From NCBI GenBank assembly GCA_021396245.1, contig WNYE01000015.1, positions 186,001 through 250,000 of the forward strand: a DNA stretch of 64,000 nt, given 5' to 3'. Origin of the DNA: Sporothrix humicola. Lineage: Eukaryota > Ascomycota > Sordariomycetes > Ophiostomatales > Ophiostomataceae. The position numbers and the translations under genes were made by a program. Below are positions 54,994 to 64,000 of this stretch, in pieces. How positions within the stretch are numbered: position 1 is the stretch's first letter; each line of letters starts with the position of its first letter. Under the pieces are notes generated by a model. That model saw nothing but the letters and a program-made list of their open reading frames with translations, made no database searches and had not been told where the DNA came from.

Positions 54994-56629
54994 TGCCGCT
55001 GTACCAGTGTCGAGCAGTACCGCGACAGAGACGCGTCGGAACTGAGGGGGGTCGAGATGCTGATTTGCCCTTCGTGGGGGAAGCCCGGTGCTGATTATTG
55101 TCGACAATGAGCGCACAATGGAATAAATCACGCCAGATTGACCAAATGGGTAGTGTCATTAAGTTGAATGCATGGCAATTGAAATTCAGCACATTGAGAT
55201 GTCGTTCACCGTTTGTTTTGGTGACGTTAGGTGGTAGGTGTGACTAGTCCCAAACAAGAATTCACATCCAGTCACGTGCATGGTCACGGTCACACAGCTG
55301 TCACCACTGCCAACGTCACGACGTTGACAACAAGGATAAATTCTGCCGATGGCTCTGCCAATCTTGATTCTATTTAAGTCTCTGTATAAGAGCTAGCTGT
55401 GCTTAAATTCTCAAATGACGTATGGCTCGGTACCCTGAAAACCATCTCGGCACTGGATAACGAGGCTGGTATTTCAAGGCCCATCGGATGAATGGCATCC
55501 GATGTCAATGCAGGTACGTGGCTAAATTAAGGCACGAAAAAATGTAAAGTGAGCTAAATCAGGAACGATAAGAGGTGAATATATTCTTTCAAAAGGCACA
55601 AGGAGAATAATTTGAGTATGTGGATAGTACTGTTAGAAACTTGTCACGTTATTATCCGAATGCAGGTCGAGGAGTGACAAAATAGCAAAGGCGCAGAAGA
55701 TCAAAAGTCGAGCAATATGTAAACACAATCTGACCACTCGAATGAAAAAAAGAAACAAATAAAAAGCACGCATATAGCGCTCATTTATATTACTGTGACA
55801 AACCAACAAACAGGAAAAGGGGTGCGTATCTGCGGATCTCGGTGAGCATTGCGTGGCACCCTGGACGGAAATATACAAGAGAGGTTCGCTTGCAGGGATG
55901 AGCTTTGCGGCAACAATTAAGTGACTTATGAGACTATAGATTATATCGCGCGCCACACTGCATCGAACATTTTTGATAAGGCGCTGCCTGTTCGAAGGTG
56001 CGCCCAATATATCACCACCCAGTCACTCTACGGACTGTCAACGGAGAATGCAAATTCCGGGTAAACGGGGCTCTCTTGGACGACAATGCCAACGACGTCT
56101 AACAACATGTTTTTGACTGGTACCATGTGGATGCCAAGATGTAATTGTTCTCTTCCACTCAGTTCCTTGGACAGCCATGGCGAGCCAAGAACCAAGGTAT
56201 AAAAGGATTCCGAATTTTTTAAGGCGCGCGGACAGACGGGACCGGTATAGGGACAACGGTATTAGTATTGGATTATCGGGTATCGGGTGCCCATATTGCA
56301 CGTCATATGGACGCAGCGTAATGGGACGACGTACACCCAGAGTTGAAAGAAAGGAAGGCTGGAAAAATTGTGCAGTATGCTCGGTTGGGGACATCAGATG
56401 GTCTTATTTCTGCGTATAAATGTCGAGGCCTCTTCCCTGTCAGTTTTCTTTTTCGATTTTCTGAGAACATTTGAAATAAGCTTAAGCCGCAAAACGTGGT
56501 CTGCATACACCGTACACCCTTCCGATTACCAACGGCCGTGTCCTGGGATCCCTAACCCACGTGGTCTCGTATTATCGTGCCATCTCACCAAATCGACACT
56601 TCTGAATATCAATCTCGCACGTCAGCACG
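54994..56629. other. Divergent intergenic region, about 1.6 kb
   Basis: Between the coiled-coil gene and the GH45 gene. The frame at 56038-56394 (-) has no recognised domain. No repeats of note. Confidence 0.4.
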
Positions 56630-57493
56630 ATGCGCTCCATAAATCTTCTTTTGGCCACCTCTGGCCTCTTCTCGACGACCATGGCGGCAGTTGATCCCCT
56701 CAACTCGGGACGCACCTTGACCAACTGGGACTGGTAAGTTATATCTTGGGGTAGTACTCCGCATCTCGATGGTCGTATTCCGTCTGCAGCCTTATCCCGA
56801 TGTAGAACTAACACGAAGCCTCTAGCTGCAAACCAGCCTGTTCTTGGTCCACATCCGCCTCCCGGAGTGGTGCATCGTACGTTCCCTCCATATACTTTTA
56901 TACTTTATTAACTATTCCCCTGTCCTCAACTAACACCGCACAGAGGAAGCGCCCGTGTCTGTGACAAATCCAACAATCCTCTGTCGCTCGCCCAGGGCCA
57001 GAAAGAGGACAGCAGCTGCAGCAAGAAGCCCGGCAATGGCTATCTGTGTGGCGACTACGCCCCTCATCCTGTTTCGGACGATCTGTCGTATGCTTTCGCC
57101 ATTACCAATGGCACCACCGGCTGCTGCAAGTGCTACGAGCTCAGTTGGAAGGACGGCCCCGTCAAGGGCAAGCGCGTCCAGGTCCAGATCATCAACGAGG
57201 GCGGCAGCGTCAACACCGAGACTGGCCGTGATTTTATCCTGATTACACCGGGCGGCGGCGTCGGTCCTAATTCGGGCGGCTGCAGCTCCCAGTTTGGCGG
57301 CGACTGGGGCCGGCAGTACGGCGGCGTGCTGAGTCGCGAGGACTGTGCGACGCTGCCGAGCTATCTGCAGGGCGGCTGCTACTGGCGCTGGAACTGGGCG
57401 CGCGGCGAGATCAATGGATGGAACGTGTCGTATGTGCCGATTACGTGCCCGGACTACCACGTCCAGATCTCAGGCTGTTCGCCGGGGAAGTAG
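56630..57493 (+). CDS. Secreted GH45 endoglucanase-like protein with replaced catalytic acid
   Basis: Three exons, 56630-56733, 56826-56876 and 56944-57493, with introns of 92 and 67 nt, give 234 residues. A signal peptide spans about 1-20. The GH45 core follows: NWDCCKPACSW near residues 32-42 holds the catalytic base Asp. The Cys pattern continues through CDKSNNP and SYAFAITNGTTGCCKCYEL. The block FILITPGGGVG sits where the acid region HFDLNIPGGGVG of well-studied cellulases lies. At the position of the general acid, four residues before that Pro, stands Ile; an Asp lies two residues further upstream. SSQFGGDWGRQYGGVLSREDC and the Trp/Cys-rich C-terminus match the family. No CBM is attached. 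The fold is confident; cellulase activity is doubtful and an expansin-like wall-loosening role is possible. Confidence 0.85.
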
Positions 57494-58121
57494 GTATTGC
57501 CGGTGCTGGTGGATATTTTTAGGGTGTGGGGTTGTTTGTTTACTTTCTTGTTCCCCCTTTTCTTGTGTCATTTTACTTCCACCGCCCTCTTTACTTTATG
57601 GCGTAATAATTTAATGGAAAAAGCGACCAAAAGGCCGCCTTGGTTTTGTACTTTGAAACGCAAATATACTTTTTGAATTTGAGTATTCGACGTCTCATAG
57701 ATAGCGACCATTTCAATGTACCGTCAATGACTCCTGTGCACTTTATCTAGGGTTAGTGAACAACTCAACACACATGAATTCAATATGCCTGTTCAGGACT
57801 TTATGAAGCACGAGACCATATGAAATGGTGGTTCGTGTGACTACAATAGCGGAAATATTGACCGCCTTCTTCTGAGAAATTTTAAAAGCCTTCAGACGCT
57901 ACTTTTGTATGACCCCTCTTGCATATTTCGCGTGAGGTTTTAACGTTTGTTCGAGCGTAATTTAGATAAAACATGTCCTGTCTGATGGCCTCATCAGCGG
58001 GCGGTGAGTTTGGCCGGGTCTTCATGTTATCCATACGCTCGTTGTGTATCACTCGAAAAGCAGTCTGATGGCCGTCTTTTGGTCTCTTCGGTCGCGCAGC
58101 TTCTGGATCACAATGGTCTGT
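57494..58121. other. Intergenic, no gene supported
   Basis: 3' flank of the GH45 gene, AT-rich, running into the kinase-like ruin on the other strand. Confidence 0.4.
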
Positions 58122-59853
58122 GCATCTTTGTCCTATGGGCTACAAAGGAATGAATGGGGCGGCTTTTCAGTAACAAACAAGGGACGCACCCGGCCCGCAA
58201 CAATGTGCACCACGGCATCGACGGTCAGATATGACTGGAAGAAAATGTGTACCCAGACGACCAGCTCGCTTGCATGACAGAACTCAATATCCAGCCATGG
58301 TCGCCACTGCTAATCTTGCTAGACTTTTTAGTGTTGGTGGCATTAGAGCCAGCCATGCTCTCGTTCAGTGCCGATTCAAGTGGCTGCATATCAGCCTCAC
58401 GCTCTTCTTGTTGCAAGATATCCATGAAAAAGTCTCGTGTGGCACGATATTCTTCGTGGTTCTCGGATTAAATTTAGTCGATTGAGCGCCAAGTGAGCCG
58501 CGTGAGTGCCTGTAGCATTTCGACGGGGCCTAAGAAAATCCACTGAGGTTAATGGTGGCCGTCACGTTCCACTCGTCTTCCACCAAGATATTGGCCGCAT
58601 TGTCGTCTGAAATGTGCAAAACAAAGGGACCGTTTCGAAGCGTGCCGTTAATGATGTTGCAAGACCCACTCATATTTGTACCGGTCGCAGTTTCTGGTTT
58701 GCTGTTGGGTGCTGCGTCGGTGTCCTCGATATCTCTGTTGCTAACATCGTGGCCGGTGTCTTTTCTGGCATCTTCATCCGTATCTTTCGCACCCGCGTCT
58801 GTCTCCATGGTGGTAATGCCGATGGACTTGCTACAAGTATTGTCGTGGGTATCTGTACCGGCATCGGCGCCAGGATGGGACGCGGCCTCAATGTCCTCGG
58901 TCGGGACATTGTTGCTTCCAATAAAATGATGCGTGACAGCACGAAGAAATACTATGACAGACATTTGCGACTCGCAGTCAGCTTTGTCCATCGCTGCATT
59001 CGGCCCTGCCCGGAACTGAGCTTCATGAAAGGCGGCAAGATCCGATACATACTGATCGACGTTGGTGCTCGTCTTGTCAGCGGGCATGGTCCGAGTGCTC
59101 CCTCGGCCTCCAAGATCGTCATATCGCACGAAATTGGCCTCCCATCGGGATGAATGGTACCATCGGCCGGGTTGGAGCAGAGGGCGCCAATACGCGGCTG
59201 CAGAACGCGTGCCAGTGCGAGCATGATGCGTGATAGAAAGAAAGAAAGAGAGCAAATGCAGCAACGTACATGTGATCCTCGTTTGAACGCCAAAGCCGTA
59301 CAAACGAGGGATGCGCACTTCCGGACAGTGCCGTTGCATGTAAATGTACGACGCTGCCTCGCAGCGTATCTTCTCCTGCACCGATCCAGGGTACCGTCTC
59401 CCGCCGCACTTGCCGAGAATCGGGCATCGCAGCAGGACGCGGGACTCGGTTTTGCTGTTGTTGTCAGCAGCCTCCTGCACGACCATCGGCACGGCCAGGT
59501 TGAAGCCGCCTCGGCGCCACTCCACGACCTCTCTCGTCTTAACAAGCGCCGTATTCACGCCGAGATGGGCTGACGAGCTACTCTAGCGCTGCCCGGTTCT
59601 TGTGTATGTCAACATACACGGGCATCGTCTCGTTCCATTTTCGGTAGAGGGCGACTATGTTTTTCTCGCTGGCCAGCGCATCTTGGATGCCCAATCTTGT
59701 TGCCGTCCGCAAGCTGGATCTGGTAGAGCATGGTGTTGCACGATGCCGATTTGGCGTAATCCCTCGATCTTCAGGGCTCGCGTTGGCGTTGGTTAGGGGT
59801 CCATCAAAGTGCCCATATTTTCTTGGCTGTCTGCCTGAGCCTGCCTTCTGCAT
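58122..59853 (-). pseudogene. APH/choline-kinase-like phosphotransferase, multiply broken
   Basis: Remnant of a fungal aminoglycoside-phosphotransferase-like family protein. Readable blocks in order on the minus strand are HLGVNTALVKTREVVEWRRG and FNLAVPMVV (glycine-rich loop region), RIPRLYGFG (hinge), a 72-nt intron beginning GTACGT, RIGALCSNPADGTI, then in another frame MPADKTSTNVDQYVSDLAAF. A long Asp/Thr-rich insert follows, then FVLHISDDNAANILVEDEWN (catalytic loop; family DxHxxN reads DDNAAN), then in a third frame GPVEMLQALTRLTWRSID followed by two TAA codons, EYRATRDFFMDILQQEE, and after one more shift FFQSYLTVDAVVHIVAGRV. At least three frameshifts and several stops are present. Both TAA codons fit CAA-to-TAA. 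It cannot be functional. Confidence 0.7.
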
Positions 59854-62800
59854 CGTGTGGCGGTGCGGGGATGTGGCTTGAGAGATATCACAGTTGCCAT
59901 AAACGGCAGTACACGTGACACAGTAAAAGACATTGTTTACTCTGGATAAGAAATATCTCGAGGGACTTGAATAAAAGAATGTTTTCCCAAAGAATCAGTA
60001 AAGCTACTTTTATGGCTAAATCTTGTATTTACTCGGCCTGCTCAAGCGTTATTCAAAATTTGAATACGAAGATGGACCTGGTTTATAACTGGCCTCATGC
60101 CAAACAACATACGGCCAAGAGGCACCCCGCAAAGTTATTTTCTTTCCTTTGGTCTCGCTATTTTCTGTCTTTATTCCTCTGGTCTGTTTTTTGCAAGGCT
60201 TCAAGCTGCTCCTTCTTTTCTTCGAGTCTTTCTTTGTTTGGACATCCTTTTAATTGATTCCAAAATGGCGGACGATGAAGATGGAAAAACAGCATTCTAT
60301 CCAACTTATATATGCACGTTGATGTTCTATACCAAACATGCAATGCAGACCCCCATGATATAAAATGACACTCAACGCTGGTTTGCAGATACAAAGTACG
60401 ACATCTCGATCGCAGCGTGAGTATCGGCCGGATGTGCCTATTCCCGCCGGCGTTTGTGGATGCTGATCTTTTACGTTATTGAGGAGCTCCTGCCAGCGGG
60501 GAACACGAACCAGACTGAGGATCATCACGCACGATACGGTGAGACTGCATCAGTGAGAGTGGAGGAAGGACAAGAAGCAACTTCCGCCGTATTGTGTACA
60601 CACAAGCTCGCCTATCGCGCTTCGGCCGTTGTGATAGTCACGATGTGCACTGTCAACGCGGCTGGATCTTCGTGTCTTTGTATTCTTGGCTATTTGCCTC
60701 TTTTCTTGCGCCCAGTTTGCTGATTTCCCTTCACGGGTCTCGGCCTGCCTCACCTGTCGTCAGCTTCCGTGCCAAGATCCCCCGTCCTTCTGTCCTTTTT
60801 TATGGGCAGCATACTGAGTAGTCAACACAAAGGGTGAGGATGGAAGACGATCGGTTGGTATCAAGTTCCCAATTCTGCATTCTAATTGTGAGTAATGCTC
60901 GTGAGGGATACATCAGATGCAGCCACACCGCACCATGGCCTCAAGGCTCACTTGCATGGAGAAAAGCTGGGGAAAGCCGGGGTGTTTATGAGAAGGGAGT
61001 GTGAAAGAAAGACAAGGGACAAGGCGGGAAGCTTTACGAAAGAGGAAGGATGTAATGATTTTGTCTTCTGTCATGCAGCTCACCCAGAACACGGATGCAG
61101 TCTTGTAACATTCTGTCCCATCTTTTCCCTCTTTTTGTCCCATTCTGTGGTGATCTCGAGGTCTCGTTTGGAATCACCACGTGGGAAGGTCGTGGTGGAC
61201 TCTCTTCCGGTTTACGGCCCCCAAAATCCCAAATGAGAAATGGGCGACAGAGGAGACACCAATAAACATAGGAAGACGAGCCTCGAGACCAGATGAGACC
61301 AAAATACGGTTCAGCTCACGGATCACGGCCGCTCTTGGTAACCGCTGGAGCTTGATATGTATTATGTCGTATCAAGGCTCGTAAAACAAGCCTTGCTGTA
61401 CATGAACAGCGATCCGCGTATTTTGTTCTTTGTTCTTTTGTGACTTTGATTCATGTGTTTTTACCAGTCCGGAATCTCGCTGTTAGATTGAGTCCGAGTC
61501 TTATTTCCAGCTCATCGCTGATGCTCACTGCCATGCACCTCCAATTTCTTTCGCTGCAATGCCACGGATGAAATTATCACAATTTGCCATGACTGCTATT
61601 ATTCAAGTCCTAGACTCCTGGGCCGCTCAGTATATATGGCACATAAATTCGTCGAGAGCACCTTGCATCCTTGAGCACAGACTGGCAATAACAACAGACG
61701 GCTCGTGTATCCTGCCGGTATTGTCGTATCTACCCTGTCGGTATTGATGTTGGCAGTTGCCTGCCAGCGGTAAAATTGTGCTTGTATTTTACAGAGTATG
61801 GAGTAATACCAACATATGACTTCTCCCGAGAATGACTCCTACCAACATGGCAGCCTGCCATTCTGTAATCCTTCCAGCATTTCTGGTCACAATTTTGACG
61901 AGATGTGACACTGCTTGCTTCCTTTGCAACTCTTGGTTACTTTTTGCTCCTTTCTGGTGTATTTTTGTTCCTTTCGTCCCTCAATTTCTCGTTGTGTTGT
62001 GCCGAAACTGCGAGACCAACTGAAAAAGGAGGGCCAAAGAGCGCCGAAGCTATCAGACAAGTTTGAGAGACAACGACCTGAAATCAAATGAGATCAAAGA
62101 AATGTCAAGGAAACATCAAATGAAATCAAAACAACCTTCAAAGCTGTGACAGTTTTCGATTCATAATGATGGCACAGTTGCATTGTCGAGAGGTACCTTG
62201 GGCTGCTTGGTCAGTCTTGGGTACCTTTGCATTTTCTTCGAGTGTGTTTGCATTTCCCCTTCCACCCCCTCTGCATCTCGTTGCGTCCCTTTGCAGCAAC
62301 CCGGAGGCTACCTCACGGCAAGGGAGAGGCAAAATCTCGGGACAGTGCAGCGCGATGATGGTGTCAAGGTTGCTTGTCAGGCCCCAGGCCCCCTCCACCT
62401 CTTTTCACTCCTTTCTGAAATTCAAGGATCGAGCCATCCAACAACTCGGACGAACAAGACAAACTGGGGATCGGACTGGGGCCGTTGCGAAAGATGGGGA
62501 ACGGACGCGGCAGGATAGAGAAATGATTTGCGGTCCTTGGTCCATTTTGCCTGCCAACGACCCCTGCCATTGACGACTGACCAAAATGTGACCAGAATAT
62601 GACCTGCCGTTTGCCGTATCGCCGGGAGAGTTTTGGAGGTAGCTCTCACGTTCACAGGAACACGTGATCGCAAAATCGCATGATTTTGTCTACTTGTCGT
62701 CATTGCAGCTTCAGTATTCTCGTCTGCGAAGGCACTAACTAGACAAGGCACGCCCTGTAAGACGGAGAATGGAGTCGAAGAAAAGGAGGCTCAAAGACAT

Positions 62801-64000
62801 CGGATGGCAAGCGTTTTGAAGGCGCTTTCGAAGCGTCCTTCAAAAGTGCCTTTGGGGCCATGGCAAAACGCCTCAAAAACGTGTGAATTGCTTGTTAGTC
62901 GTTCCACCGGAGGCCAAAATCCCACTATTTCCCAGTGTTTCCCACTGTTTTGGCTGTTGACCGCTAAATCCCTTGTAATCCACCGAAAGAGCCTCCTCGA
63001 AATCGCCGCAGAAGCCCCTCCAAGACCACTAACAGATGCATCAGAATTGCACCAAAACGAGCGAAAACGCACCAAAATGCACCAATCAGCCACTGGCCGG
63101 GCCTGGCAAGGCTAATCCCCGCATCGGCCGCACTACGGCCTTTTACATCCTCCCGGGGCAACTATTCCGCAAAGGGAAGGTCTGACCAGTGTTTACCCAC
63201 CTCCAACACGTCCTGCTGCACGAGAGCACTTTCACGTCTCTTCTCACTCCAGAGTCTCTCTCCTCTTCTCCATCTTCCCCGCGGACGGTTCACACCCACT
63301 CGCCCACGCTTTGAGAGGACTCCGTCTTTTTCTCCAAAGGACTCGAAAACTTAACGACCTCATGAGAACAGCCCCTGTCGTTTTCAAGTCAATTTGGGCG
63401 CTACCTGACGCTACGTTACCAGGTTTTCTCTCCACAGATGAGAGAAACCCCCCACATGGTATTTTGCAAGTCTGTTAGAAGTGCATTGCAAGTGCCATTT
63501 CTTTGACAGAACTTAGAAGCGATTCAAGCGAAGAAGCAAGCTTTCAATCTCAGACATTAGCACACCAACCACCAACACTCTCCTTCATTTCTTTCACTTC
63601 TGGCCCCTTTCCAGAAACCGGTTTTGCAAGCCACTTACGCAGTTGCTGCACTCTAAAATGCTCTAAAAATGTCGAAAATAACAGAGAAACTACCCCGAAC
63701 CACCGAAGCTCCCCGCACTCCACCCCTGACCTTCTTTTCACTTTCAATTTGTCGCCTCCAGTCTTACGGTTGCAGCAAAGAGTTTCACGAGTCCACTCAT
63801 TCACGACCGAGGATGGACCTCGTATGCGTTCGGCTGGAAGTCTAGTTTGGGACAAAACCCGTCGACTAACAAGCTAACAAGGACGGTACTCGGGGCAAGT
63901 CTTGAAGTATCGGGGTAGTTGAGACAGTGGACAGACAACGACATGTGTCGATATGATGAATGTACCTCACTGTCCTCCTGACCACAATAGTAAGAGTGCA
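59854..64000. other. Gene-poor right end, about 4.1 kb
   Basis: No recognisable coding sequence, RNA gene or repeat family. Frames such as 60895-61236, 62166-62573 and 62804-63115 overlap opposite-strand frames and lack motifs. A gene with small exons could be missed here. Confidence 0.35.

Noticed and set aside
62804..63115. Opposed 100-codon frames near the right end
   Set aside because: Both strands are open over the same bases and neither product resembles a known protein.

Overview
The window reads as nuclear DNA of a filamentous ascomycete, most likely a Sordariomycete-type mould. The evidence is short (50-80 nt) GT-AG introns, GC-rich coding exons in AT-richer spacers, and fungal-specific genes: RTT109, a fused ADE2, an RKM4-type SET enzyme, the mitoribosomal RNase III-like protein, a 2EXR protein, and AA9, GH45 and CBM1 secreted proteins. 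Several decayed loci carry C-to-T/G-to-A changes typical of repeat-induced point mutation (RIP), a Pezizomycotina process. No species can be named from the sequence alone. I saw no rRNA, convincing tRNA, CRISPR or viral sequence.

Layout. 1-18 kb is a compact housekeeping block: a GT1-like glycosyltransferase (-), a low-complexity spliced gene (-), an RKM4-like ribosomal lysine methyltransferase (+) convergent with RTT109 (-), RTT109 divergent from the mitoribosomal protein gene (+), a 2EXR protein (-), an EthD-like conserved fungal protein (-), and carboxypeptidase S (+) convergent with ADE2 (-). 18-24 kb is a decayed accessory region: an AA9 lytic polysaccharide monooxygenase pseudogene with six in-frame stops, an AT-rich degenerate ~155-bp tandem repeat, a glycine-rich exon fragment and a kinase-like gene with a stop and a frameshift.

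24-48 kb is gene-poor. It holds a two-exon PLAC8 gene, a flavin monooxygenase, a single-pass cell-surface protein, a striking minisatellite with a GC-rich intact half and an AT-converted half, and a basic/Ser-rich conserved fungal protein behind a long pyrimidine-rich leader. 48-58 kb carries a secreted M14 carboxypeptidase, a CBM1 protein with no catalytic domain, a coiled-coil protein and a three-exon GH45 protein that lacks the usual catalytic acid. 58-60 kb holds a heavily broken APH-like kinase pseudogene. The last 4 kb has no gene I can support.

How it fits together. The secreted enzymes (AA9 remnant, CBM1 protein, GH45, M14 peptidase) point to a fungus with past or present plant-cell-wall degradation. 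They are scattered and do not form a cluster. The most unusual signals are the half-mutated minisatellite at 39.4-40.0 kb, the RIP-type AA9 ruin and the GH45 protein with a replaced catalytic acid. I found no convincing new multi-gene system.
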